Below are positions 25,383 through 33,325 of a DNA stretch of 64,000 nt, in pieces. The notes below the pieces were generated by a model. The model saw nothing but the letters and a program-made list of their open reading frames with translations. It ran no database searches and was not told the DNA's origin. Position 1 is the stretch's first letter; each line of letters begins with the position of its first letter. This DNA is from Azophilus sp965215035 (GTDB taxonomy: Bacteria > Pseudomonadota > Gammaproteobacteria > Pseudomonadales > Azotimanducaceae), in the NCBI GenBank assembly GCA_965215035.1, contig OZ244040.1, forward strand, positions 124,001-188,000. Direction: 5' to 3'. The translations under genes were made by a program, and so were the position numbers.

Positions 25383-25742
25383 CTAGCTTGCTTCGACCGG
25401 TGCCGCCTCGGCCACCGGAGCTTCGTCAACCGATGGCGCTGTATCGGCCATCGGTTCAGCTTCGGCCGCTGCAGGCAACGCCGCGTCGGCGGCCGCCTGT
25501 TCGGCGCGCGCCCGCTTAATCAGTTGGCCCACCCGGTCCGACGGCTTCGCCCCAACCGAGAGCCAATAGTCCACCCGGGCCAGATCGATACGCAGGGCCT
25601 CGCTGTGCCCCTTGGCCACTGGATTGAAGAAACCCACGCGCTCGATAAAACGCCCGTCACGCGCCGCGGCGCGGGTGGCGACCGTGACGTGGTAGAACGG
25701 ATTCTTCTTGGCACCGTGCCGCGCCAGGCGAATCGTCACCAT
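25383..25742 (-). CDS. rpsP: 30S ribosomal protein S16
   Basis: 119 aa. The S16 core (MVTIRLARHGAKKNPFYH ... RVDYWLSVGAKPSDRV) occupies residues 1-80. A ~35-residue Ala/Glu/Pro-rich acidic tail follows (ALPAAAEAEPMADTAPSVDE...), longer than in E. coli (82 aa) but known in other Proteobacteria. First gene of the rpsP-rimM-trmD-rplS operon. Confidence 0.96.
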   Translation of the reverse strand: MVTIRLARHGAKKNPFYHVTVATRAAARDGRFIERVGFFNPVAKGHSEALRIDLARVDYWLSVGAKPSDRVGQLIKRARAEQAAADAALPAAAEAEPMADTAPSVDEAPVAEAAPVEAS

Positions 25743-25898
25743 GCTATGCAGACCCTCATACGAAAGGCGCGGTATTCTAATCGCGTGATCATCGGAAAAC
25801 CACCGGCTAAGACGACGGGTCGCCTTCCCATGGCCGCAACGCCATCTCCCACCGCAAACAGCGGGGCGCTGGGCGAACGCGACTTGTTCAGAGGTTCC

Positions 25899-25948
25899 CT
25901 AGTGCTCCATCGAATTGATAAAGACGTATCAGTTCGATGGAGCACTAG
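25899..25948. repeat. 22-bp inverted repeat (hairpin) at the ffh stop codon
   Basis: CTAGTGCTCCATCGAATTGATA (25899-25920) faces its near-perfect complement at 25927-25948 across a 6-nt loop (AAGACG). There is one mismatch, which would be a G.U pair in plus-strand RNA. The ffh stop codon (25945-25947) lies inside the right arm. No U-tract follows on either strand, so it is not a standard intrinsic terminator, though it may still stop or process transcripts between ffh and rpsP. Confidence 0.8.
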
Positions 25949-27312
25949 CGGCGGCGCATACCCGGGCGGGCGCGCGCACCCTGCAAGCCCCGCATCACCC
26001 TCTGCATACCGCCCTTGCGGGTAACCTTCTTCATGGTTTTCTGCATCTGGCGGTGCTGCCTGAGCAACCGGTTGACATCGGCAATCTGTGTACCGCTACC
26101 CCCGGCGATGCGGCGTTTGCGCGAGCCGTTGATGAGATCCGGGAAGCGGCGTTCCCGGGGCGTCATGGAGTCGATGATCACGGCAAAGCGCCTGAACACC
26201 CCGTCGTCGAGCCGGGATTGCGCCGCAGCCGGCAGGTTTTGGGCCCCCGGCAGCTTTTCCATCAGGTTGCCGACGCCGCCCATGTCCGCCATCTGCTGGA
26301 TTTGATCGCGAAAATCCTCTAGGTCGAACCGCCCGCCCTTGGACAACTTGCGAACCAGACGCCCCGCCTTGCGCTTGTCTACCTTGCGTTCGGCTTCCTC
26401 GATCAGGCTGAGCATGTCGCCCATGCCCAGGATCCGCGAGGCCAGGCGGTCCGGATGGAACGGCTCCAAGGCGTCGGGGCGTTCGCCCATGCCGATGAAC
26501 TTGATCGGCTTGCCCGTGATGAAAGCCACCGACAGGGCGGCACCGCCCCGGGCGTCTCCATCCGCCTTGGCGAGAATGACACCGGTCAGTTCCAGCGCCT
26601 GGTCGAATGCCTTGGCGGTGGTGGCCGCGTCCTGGCCGGTCATGGCGTCCACCACGAACAGGGTCTCGACCGGTTGCAGGGTTTCCTGCAGGGCGCTGAT
26701 CTCGCGCATCATCTCGGCATCCACCGCCAGCCGACCGGCGGTGTCGACGATGAGCACGTCATCAAGCCGCGCGGCGGCGTCCCGCATGGCGCGCGTGGCG
26801 ATGTCGACCGGCCGCTCGTTCCCAGTGGAAGCGATGCACCGGGCACCGACTTCATTCGCGAGCGTCGCCAATTGCTCGATGGCCGCGGGCCGGTAGACAT
26901 CGGCGCTGACCAGGGCCACCTTCTTGCGCTGACGTTCCTTAAGAAAGTGTGCGAGCTTGGCCGCCGTGGTGGTCTTGCCCGACCCCTGCAACCCGGCCAT
27001 AAGCACCACGGCGGGTGGTGCTACCGCAAGATTCAGAGCATCGTTGGCACCGCCTAGGACATCGATCAGTTCCTCGTGCACGATCTTGACAAAGGCCTCG
27101 CCCGGGTTGAGCGCCCTGGTGACCACCTGGCCGAGCGCCCGGGACCGCACCTTGTCGGTGAACGACTTGACCACCGGCAGAGCAACATCCGCCTCCAGCA
27201 GCGCCACGCGCACATCGCGCATCGCCGCGGCAACGTTCTCCTCCGAAAGACGAGCCTTGCCGGTAATGCCCCGCAAGGTCTGGCCGAGACGATCAGAAAG
27301 GTTATCGAACAT
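25945..27312 (-). CDS. ffh: Signal recognition particle protein Ffh
   Basis: 455 aa. The N domain (1-95) leads into a G domain with G1 GLQGSGKTTTAAKLA (~105), DTAGRLAVDAEM (~190) and TGVILAKADGDARGG (~245). The Met-rich M domain (~300-450) contains MTPRERRFPDLINGSRKRRIAGGSG, the 4.5S RNA-binding region. It binds signal sequences and targets ribosomes to FtsY. It is upstream of and co-directional with rpsP, as in many Gammaproteobacteria. Confidence 0.97.
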   Translation of the reverse strand: MFDNLSDRLGQTLRGITGKARLSEENVAAAMRDVRVALLEADVALPVVKSFTDKVRSRALGQVVTRALNPGEAFVKIVHEELIDVLGGANDALNLAVAPPAVVLMAGLQGSGKTTTAAKLAHFLKERQRKKVALVSADVYRPAAIEQLATLANEVGARCIASTGNERPVDIATRAMRDAAARLDDVLIVDTAGRLAVDAEMMREISALQETLQPVETLFVVDAMTGQDAATTAKAFDQALELTGVILAKADGDARGGAALSVAFITGKPIKFIGMGERPDALEPFHPDRLASRILGMGDMLSLIEEAERKVDKRKAGRLVRKLSKGGRFDLEDFRDQIQQMADMGGVGNLMEKLPGAQNLPAAAQSRLDDGVFRRFAVIIDSMTPRERRFPDLINGSRKRRIAGGSGTQIADVNRLLRQHRQMQKTMKKVTRKGGMQRVMRGLQGARARPGMRRR

Positions 27313-27321
27313 GATGGTGCC

Positions 27322-27327
27322 ATTATA
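27322..27327 (-). promoter_or_regulatory. ffh: Possible ffh -10 element very close to the start codon
   Basis: Minus-strand TATAAT ends 9 bases before the ffh ATG (27312), so a transcript starting ~7 bases after it would be almost leaderless. No TTGACA-like -35 is seen at 16-18 bp spacing. It could be fortuitous. Confidence 0.3.
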
Positions 27328-27876
27328 CTCGCGCCGCGGGCCTTGATGGAGCCACCCTGGGCTTGGCGGGCGGCGTTGAGTATGGCCGGCGCCGAGTGGG
27401 ATTGGGCGGTGGGGGCGGATTCCGTTGCCTGTGCGTCAGCGCCAGGCAACCGCCGCCAACCGGTTGCCAACACCCGCGTAAATCCCGCACACTCGCAACC
27501 CAACAGAGCGTTCCGGTTGACTACCCTGGGAATCGCAACGGCCAGGATCATCCCGGAGTCCTCCACCAACACTCGGCAGGGCCCGATATGGATGCCTTAT
27601 CAACATTCTTCGGCAGATCGAGCAATGTATCTGTGGCATCCGACGCCTTTCCAGAAATTCCCCTGCAAGGGCGAACACTTTGAGATGGTTCCCATCGCCA
27701 GCAATTCCCGTTGTGGCGTGCAACCCCTCTACAGGAAGGGTTTGCCGGTCGATTTGGCCCGAGTTAAGCCGGAAACGCGGGGCGCTACGCGCCGAACGAT
27801 GAAGTTGGACGCTAAACTGAGAATTGCTGTCCCACTCCAAACACACCGGGCATACACAATGAAGCTGGGATAATCT
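27328..27876. other. Intergenic region between ffh and the lytic-transglycosylase-like lipoprotein gene
   Basis: About 550 bp between divergent genes and no supportable coding sequence. At ~27669-27692 there is a short match (GGGCGAACACTTTGAGATGG) to the right end of the 148-bp repeat found at 42493 and 61551, so a decayed copy of that element probably lies here. Confidence 0.4.
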
Positions 27877-28515
27877 ATGCACCGCATCGTTGCTAAAGTT
27901 GGTAGAAGACAGGCCATAGCCGGCGTCGGACTGCTGGCCACGATCATGCTCGCCGGATGCGCCTCGTCGCCTCCCACCAATCCCGGCAATCTCTGTGAGG
28001 TCTTCAGCGAGAAGAAAAACTGGTACCGCGACGCCCGCCGCGCTTCGAATCGCTGGAACTCGCCCATACCCGTGATGATGGCGATCACCCACCAGGAGTC
28101 CACCTTCCGCGCCCGCGCCAAGCCGCCCCGTCGCAAGCTGCTCGGCTTCATTCCATGGCGGCGCCCCGACGCCTACGGCTATGCCCAGGCCACCGACGCC
28201 GCCTGGCTCGACTATGTGAGGGCAACCGGGCGTGGTGGCGCCGACCGCGACGATTTCACGGACGCCATCGACTTCGTCGGTTGGTACAACCGCCAGAGCC
28301 ACAAGCGCAACGGCATCTCCAACACCGACGCCTATCGCCTCTATCTGGCCTATCACGAAGGCCATGGCGGCTACGCCCGGGCCAGCTACCGGGGCAAGGG
28401 GCAAGTGCAGGCCGCCGCCCGCAAGGTCGCCGATCGGGCAAAAAAATACGAACGGCAACTACAGGACTGCGAACGCCGGCTCAAGCGGGGCCGACGCTGG
28501 TGGTCTCCGTTCTAG
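27877..28515 (+). CDS. Lipoprotein with lytic-transglycosylase-like (SLT) domain
   Basis: 212 aa. The lipobox is seen in LLATIMLAGCASS, with Cys at residue 28, predicting a lipid-anchored envelope protein. The mature part has an SLT-type core: a catalytic-Glu candidate in MMAITHQESTFRARAKP (~80), then YGYAQATDAAWLDY (~115) and a conserved tail YRLYLAYHEGHGGYARASY. It is likely to cleave or bind peptidoglycan. The C-terminus is strongly basic (KKYERQLQDCERRLKRGRR). It stands alone, divergent from ffh and convergent with panC. Family assignment is good; substrate action is inferred. Confidence 0.8.
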   Translation: MHRIVAKVGRRQAIAGVGLLATIMLAGCASSPPTNPGNLCEVFSEKKNWYRDARRASNRWNSPIPVMMAITHQESTFRARAKPPRRKLLGFIPWRRPDAYGYAQATDAAWLDYVRATGRGGADRDDFTDAIDFVGWYNRQSHKRNGISNTDAYRLYLAYHEGHGGYARASYRGKGQVQAAARKVADRAKKYERQLQDCERRLKRGRRWWSPF

Positions 28516-28610
28516 CGCGCCTATCGCGCCAGGCGGCTCGTTGAATTCGAGCTCTGTTGGTTTCCTATCGATTGCCTTCACGTTGGCGAAGGTTGCTCCG
28601 GGTAGGAACC

Positions 28611-28626
28611 AGGCCGGTTACGGCCT
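28611..28626 (+). terminator. Weak candidate terminator after the SLT lipoprotein gene
   Basis: AGGCCG-GTTA-CGGCCT forms a 6-bp GC stem with a tetraloop, followed after 8 nt by TCTTTT. It lies about 95 bp after the stop and before the convergent panC. The T-run is short and displaced, so this is tentative. Confidence 0.3.
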
Positions 28627-28750
28627 CGCTTGTCTTTTGCCCATGTGCGCACGGGCTCCCTTCACCATAGACGGGGCGGAAGTGGCGGTCCTGGGCACGC
28701 GCACCCGGGCAAAGCTGGCGTAACCATCGCAGCCCCGGGGGATCTGCGCG

Positions 28751-29530
28751 CTAGGTGACCGGCTCGTGCAGCGCGACATTGTCGATGAGCCGCACCGCTC
28801 CCTGGCGGCCCGGAACGGACACCGCGGCGAAACGGCGGCCAAACCTGGATACGACATAGTCGACGGCAAACCCGAGGCCCTCGAGTTCTTCCGCAACCGC
28901 ATGGTCGGCAGCCCCGGAGCGCAGCACCCGGTTGAGCCCGGACGCCAACCGCCTGCCCTCATCGGTAAGTAGAACGTTGCGTGAACTCAGCGCCAGGCCA
29001 TCGTCTTCCCGCACGGTCGCGCACGCCACGATATCGACATCCATGAAAAACGCCGTAGCCATGCCGCGAATGAGCAGGTACTGCTGGAAATCCTTCTCGC
29101 CGAAATAGGCCCGCTCGGGCCTCACCAGGTTAAGGAGTTTCATCACCACGGTGAGCACACCGGTGAAGTGACCCGGCCGATGCGCACCACACAGTTCGCG
29201 GCTGAATTCGCATTCTTCCAGCCGGTAGCGGTAGCCATCGGCATAGATTTCTTCCCGGCCCGGAATGAGCAAGTGGTCTACGCCCAGCGTACTGCACAGA
29301 TTCAGGTCGGCGTCGAGCAACCGGGGATAGGCGGCCAGATCATCCACATCGTCAAACTGGGCCGGATTCACGTAGATGCTGGCGACGGTGCAATCGTTCT
29401 CCCTCAGACTGCGCCGCAACAACGCGGCATGGCCGGCATGCAGGGCACCCATAGTGGGCACAAAGCCAATGGTGCCCGCAATAGATGCGCGGGCGGCGCG
29501 CCATTGCCCCAATGATCTGGAAACTTGCAT
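28751..29530 (-). CDS. panC: Pantothenate synthetase
   Basis: About 259 aa from MQVSRSLGQW. It joins pantoate and beta-alanine using ATP. The HIGH-like nucleotide motif is in GFVPTMGALHAGHAALL (~20-36). SIYVNPAQFDDVDDLAAYPR (~60) and the KMSKS-like region LALSSRNVLLTDEGR (~180) are diagnostic, with GEKDFQQYLLIRGMA between them. The start at 29530 fits the family better than the upstream ATG at 29599, which adds unrelated residues. It follows panB in the same direction (161 bp apart). Confidence 0.95.
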   Translation of the reverse strand: MQVSRSLGQWRAARASIAGTIGFVPTMGALHAGHAALLRRSLRENDCTVASIYVNPAQFDDVDDLAAYPRLLDADLNLCSTLGVDHLLIPGREEIYADGYRYRLEECEFSRELCGAHRPGHFTGVLTVVMKLLNLVRPERAYFGEKDFQQYLLIRGMATAFFMDVDIVACATVREDDGLALSSRNVLLTDEGRRLASGLNRVLRSGAADHAVAEELEGLGFAVDYVVSRFGRRFAAVSVPGRQGAVRLIDNVALHEPVT

Positions 29531-29691
29531 GGAACGAATTCCCGTTTCGTTTGCTTTCGCGCACGACCTCCGAGTGGGTGCTTCCCAGGGCAGGCGCACC
29601 GCTCGGTGCCGAACTTTTTGTTAGTCAGGCTTCGGCGTTCTCATGACTTGTTGAGACACCAGCGCGGGCGTACCGCTCGGCAACGAACTCG

Positions 29692-30480
29692 TCAGCCATA
29701 GCATTCCGTGCGGGACGGGAACGACCGGGTGCAGGTTTCATGATGGAACTGGTTTACCGCAGCATCGATCATGCCGTAGCCATCCGCGTAGTGGCGCAGG
29801 AATTTGGGTTTGAAACAGCGGCTCATGCCGAGCATATCCTGCAATACCAGCACCTGGCCGTCGGTGTGCGGCCCGGCGCCGATACCGATGGTTGGGATAC
29901 CGAGCTCCTGGGAAATCAAGCGACCGAGTTCCGAGGGTACACACTCCAACACCAGCGCAAAGCAGCCTGCCGCCTCGAGCCGCCGCGCGGACGCGAGTAT
30001 TTCGGCGGCCTGGCCTTCGTTGCGCCCCTGCACCTTGTGGCCACCGAAGGCCTGCACGGATTGCGGGGTCAGGCCGAGATGCCCCATTACCGGCACGCCC
30101 GACTCGACGATGTGGGCCATGAGGTCGAGCTGACCCGCCTCGCCCTCTATTTTCACGGCGTTGGACCCCGCCTGCATGAGCTCTTGAACCGCGTCCATGG
30201 CGCAGGCATCGCCCTTGCGCACCGAGAGGAACGGCATGTCGCCGACCACGAATTTGTCCGGTGCGCCGCGCCGCACCGCCCGCAGGTGCAGCGCCATCAT
30301 CTCCACCGTGGCATGCACGGTGCTGTCGAAGCCGTGCATGACCATGGCGAGACTGTCGCCGACAAGCAGCGTATCGACCTCGGTCTGGTTCAGCACCCGC
30401 GCCGACCAGTAGTCGTAGCAGGTGACCATGGAGATGGGATGGTTCGCGGCCTTGCGCTTGTTAAAGTCCAGTACGTTCAT
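29692..30480 (-). CDS. panB: 3-methyl-2-oxobutanoate hydroxymethyltransferase
   Basis: A 262-aa TIM-barrel enzyme making ketopantoate from alpha-ketoisovalerate and methylene-THF. It shows TCYDYWSARVLN (~20), VGDSLAMVMHGFDSTV (~42, Mg ligands), AVKIEGE (~110), GHLGLTPQSVQAFGG (~135) and GIGAGPHTDGQVLVLQDMLG (~200). It is upstream of panC, so the two form a pantothenate pair. panD and panE are not in the window. Confidence 0.96.
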   Translation of the reverse strand: MNVLDFNKRKAANHPISMVTCYDYWSARVLNQTEVDTLLVGDSLAMVMHGFDSTVHATVEMMALHLRAVRRGAPDKFVVGDMPFLSVRKGDACAMDAVQELMQAGSNAVKIEGEAGQLDLMAHIVESGVPVMGHLGLTPQSVQAFGGHKVQGRNEGQAAEILASARRLEAAGCFALVLECVPSELGRLISQELGIPTIGIGAGPHTDGQVLVLQDMLGMSRCFKPKFLRHYADGYGMIDAAVNQFHHETCTRSFPSRTECYG

Positions 30481-30802
30481 GCCTATTCCCCCCGTCGGCG
30501 GAGGGACAGGGGCAAACGGCGGCAGTCGCGGGCCGACGTATCGGGTACCTGTCCCTCATTGGATCAAGTCCTCGTCATGGTGTAGCAGTTGGCATCTCCT
30601 AGAGACGCCGGTCTCCGTTCTCTGGCGAGAATCGAAGCCACAGAAGAGAATATTGGGGTTGCCGACTGTTGTAAAGGCGTTGAATGCGATACTCAAAGTA
30701 GCTAAGCCCGACGGGCTTGCAGGGAAGTAGCCACTTTCCCGTGCGTCGGTGCGCTGGTCGCCGGGGCGGGAACTCCCAGGAGGTTCGCTTGGGACGGCCG
30801 GG
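30481..30802. other. Intergenic region panB to the AhpD-like gene
   Basis: 322 bp. Contains a short inverted pair (GGGACAGG near 30502 and CCTGTCCC near 30549) and, at 30723-30782, a copy of the GC-rich dispersed repeat. No gene is seen. Confidence 0.4.
30723..30782 (+). repeat. Dispersed GC-rich repeat, copy 1
   Basis: Begins GGAAGTAGCCACTTTCC and continues GTGCGTCGGTGCGC..GGTCGCCGGGGCGGGAACTCC. Related copies are at 45568-45627, 48400-48463 and ~60187-60234. All are intergenic. Confidence 0.65.
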
Positions 30803-31912
30803 TTAGGGCGTAAGCCTCGCGGTGCCGTAGGCGTTGATGCCGAGTTCGTCGCGTAGGTCGGCGGTCAGCGCACTCACCCGCTCATCAAGCCGTATGCCGG
30901 TGGCATCGGCGATACGCACCATGCGCTGAAAGTTGGCGACGACGCCGGCGGCATCGATTAGCGCCGGCCCGCCCAATTCCTCCAGCACCCGCCGCCGGGC
31001 CTCGGCGGTGCCTCGCGCATCGTCCCCCAGGCTCTTTTCGGCAAAGGCGAGCAGGGCCTTGTCGCCGGGAATTCCCGTGGCCACGGCATCGCCCGCGACA
31101 ATGCCCGCCAAATCGATGTCCTCACCGGTGGTTCGCGCACTCGCACGGAGCATCAGCGCATGCGAGCTGGTTCAGTAGAAGCAGTCGCTCAACGCCGAAA
31201 CGCGGCCCGCCAGCAATTCGATCTGGCTGCGCGAGATGGCCCGGCCGGCATTGTCGTTCGGCGTCATAATGCTCTGCATCGGCAAATAGTGGGCGTCGCT
31301 CAGCCGGAGCAGCAGCCGCACGGAATCGGGAACCAGGCTCATGGCGGAAATGACATTGCCGGTGCGCCCGCCCGGATAAAGATCGGCTTCGGCCTCGCCG
31401 GCGGCCTCCGGCTGTACCGTGTGCACCCAGGCCCCGGAATCCGCGGCCCCCGGCGGCCGATAGCCGCTAGGTGCGCCCGCCACCACGGCCGGCAGCGGCA
31501 CCAACGGCAAACCGAGCGCACGATGAAAGGCATCGACGCTGATGGCGGCCACCACCACGCCGAGGAGCTCCACATACTGTTCATCGGTTACTCCGTTGGT
31601 ATTAACCCGGTCGAGCCAGCCCCTGGAAAGGCGCGCCGGATCGGTGGTGATGCGGTGCACGACATCGACGACCGCCTCCGGCAAGTTCGTTGTCGCGTTG
31701 TGGGGGCCGCAATCGACGTTTGGGGACAAGGCCGCCTTGCGCTTAGCGCAAGCCTCGCAACGGCGGGCGTTGCGCGATTCCTCGACGAAGGCGACGCGAT
31801 CCGACCCACGCCACCAGCACCCCGGCTCACCGATCTTCCGCCAAACCGCCCGGTGCGCATCGGGAATGTCATCGCGTATCGCGTAGCCGCTTGCCGAGTA
31901 GTCGAACCTCAT
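30803..31912 (-). CDS. AhpD-like peroxidase-related selenoprotein candidate (in-frame UGA at codon 247)
   Basis: One reading frame of 370 codons runs from ATG 31912 to the stop at 30803 and is interrupted only by TGA 31172-31174. With that codon read as selenocysteine (U), the site is ALSDCFY-U-TSSHALM. This is the E..(C)xx(C)xxxH active site of the AhpD/carboxymuconolactone decarboxylase family, with U replacing the second Cys, the attacking residue in Mycobacterium AhpD (Cys133). Both halves look like coding sequence (downstream AFAEKSLGDDARGTAEARRR, LGGPALIDAAGVVANFQRM), with no frameshift and unchanged codon usage. A hairpin begins 4 nt after the UGA. I recall databases naming a family 'alkylhydroperoxidase-related (seleno)protein' that would fit. 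The start overlaps the cbpM stop (ATGA), so it is coupled to the cbpA-cbpM operon. A nonsense mutation of a Cys codon is the alternative. Confidence 0.8.
31139..31167 (-). promoter_or_regulatory. Candidate bacterial SECIS hairpin following the in-frame UGA
   Basis: On the minus strand, 4 nt after UGA, GCTCGCATG (31167-31159) pairs with CGTGCGAGT (31147-31139). These are nine pairs including two G.U. The 11-nt top can close further (GC/GC) around a UGAU tetraloop that starts 17 nt after the UGA and has G in its second position. The distance and the G in the loop fit the general description of bacterial SECIS elements. No folding energy was computed. Confidence 0.6.
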
Positions 31913-32253
31913 CGACCGCCTGCTCCGCCGCGGCGTACAGGGTAGCTCGCCGTGCGCCGATTAAGACGCAGTTGTTCGATCTCTTCCAGCAGGTCGAGCG
32001 CCAGCGCCGCGCCCGGCCAGTTTACCTGCAGGTCGCGCATCAGGTTGAGCGCCTTCTGTGCCCGTATAACCGCCCGGCCCGAGAAACGCCACTCAGAGGG
32101 GGCGACGCCACGGGGCTCTAGTACGCCCTCCTCCACCATCTCGATCACCAGTTCGGCATGCACGCCACAGGCGAGGCAGAGTTCCCGCAGCGTGAACACC
32201 GTTTGTTCGCCAATGACGGTACCCACCACAATGCGCCCCCGTCGCCCCTTCAT
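31909..32253 (-). CDS. cbpM: Chaperone modulator CbpM
   Basis: A 114-aa MerR-like protein. FTLRELCLACGVHAELVIEMVEEGVLEP (helix-turn-helix-like, residues 20-47, two adjoining blocks) and ALNLMRDLQVNWPGAALALDLL (second block, ~68-88) match CbpM/YccV-type modulators, which bind the J domain of CbpA and inhibit it. The start is one base after the cbpA stop. The 3' end overlaps the following AhpD-like gene by 4 bp, so all three are probably one operon. Confidence 0.9.
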   Translation of the reverse strand: MKGRRGRIVVGTVIGEQTVFTLRELCLACGVHAELVIEMVEEGVLEPRGVAPSEWRFSGRAVIRAQKALNLMRDLQVNWPGAALALDLLEEIEQLRLNRRTASYPVRRGGAGGR

Positions 32254-32254
32254 T

Positions 32255-33193
32255 TTAAATCTCCATATCCGATCTTGGATTGAAAGGCAGTTCGCGTTTC
32301 ATCTGCTCGTAGAGAGCCCGCGCCCTGTCCGAGTCGGCCCTAGGCGTCACCACGTCCAGAACCACATACTGGTTACCGGGAGGGTTGCCGGGGAGCCCCC
32401 GGCCCTTCAGACGCAGCCTGTTTCCAGACTGGGACCCCGGCGGAATCCTGAGTTCCACCTTGCCACCCAGGGTCGGCGCAGTCACCGTGTCGCCGAGCGC
32501 GGCTTCCCAGGGCGTTAACGGCAGGTGCAGGTAGAGATCCCGACCCGCCACCTCGTAGAGCGGATGCTCGGCGAACACGATTTCAAGATACAGGTCGCCC
32601 GCGGGCGCACCCCCGAGCCCCGGGCCACCCTGCCCGGCAAGCCGGATGCGCTGGCCGCCGGTGATGCCCTTGGGAATCTTGACGTTCAGGGTGCGCGGGC
32701 GCGTGACAAGACGGCCGTTGTCGTCCAGTTCGGGAACCTGCAGGGACAGGCCGCGAGACGGGCCGGCATAGGAATCCTCCAGGTCGATGACCACCTTGGT
32801 GTGCAGATCCTCCCCTTTCATCCGCAACCGCGAATGACCGCCGGAACCGCGCGGTCCGGCACTGCCGAACAGTGACTCGAAGAACTCGCTGAAGCCGCCG
32901 GCATCGGTGTAGCCGCCTCCGGCGAAGTCGACACCGGACTTCCATTCCGGGGGTGGCTGGAACTCCTGCCCGGCCTGCCAGTTCGCGCCAAACTGGTCGT
33001 AGGCGGCGCGCTTCTCCGGATCTTTGAGTACTTCGTAGGCTTCCTGCACTTCCTTGAACCGCTCTTCCGCCTCGGGCTCCTTGCTGACGTCCGGATGGTA
33101 CTTGCGCGCCAGCCGCCGGTACGAGCGCTTGATGTCCTCCGGAGCGGCCGTACGCGGAACCCCCAGTGTGCTGTAGTAGTCTCTAAACTCCAT
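32255..33193 (-). CDS. cbpA: DnaJ-class co-chaperone CbpA
   Basis: About 312 aa from MEFRDYYSTLGV. The J domain occupies residues 1-70 with HPD in RKYHPDVSKEPEAEE. A Gly/Phe-rich linker (~75-125) is followed by two beta-sandwich substrate-binding domains (PKGITGGQRIRLAGQGGPG; IPPGSQSGNRLRLKGRGLPG). No zinc-finger region is present, so it is CbpA-type and not DnaJ. It stimulates DnaK and may also bind DNA. It is followed immediately by cbpM and then the AhpD-like selenoprotein candidate. This placement suggests a stress role for the operon. Confidence 0.95.
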   Translation of the reverse strand: MEFRDYYSTLGVPRTAAPEDIKRSYRRLARKYHPDVSKEPEAEERFKEVQEAYEVLKDPEKRAAYDQFGANWQAGQEFQPPPEWKSGVDFAGGGYTDAGGFSEFFESLFGSAGPRGSGGHSRLRMKGEDLHTKVVIDLEDSYAGPSRGLSLQVPELDDNGRLVTRPRTLNVKIPKGITGGQRIRLAGQGGPGLGGAPAGDLYLEIVFAEHPLYEVAGRDLYLHLPLTPWEAALGDTVTAPTLGGKVELRIPPGSQSGNRLRLKGRGLPGNPPGNQYVVLDVVTPRADSDRARALYEQMKRELPFNPRSDMEI

Positions 33194-33325
33194 GGTTCGC
33201 TCTACGACCTGCCGCAATTCAACGCAATGCCGGCGTTCAGCGCAAGGCTATAGGCGTGACGGCAACGCCATGTCGATACCCGGAGCCAACGGCAAACCGA
33301 TGACGCCGGCAGCCACGGGCACCCC

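Noticed and set aside
30803..31153. Separate 116-aa gene downstream of a 246-aa gene
   Set aside because: Same frame, directly continuous across one TGA in an active-site motif; better read as one protein.
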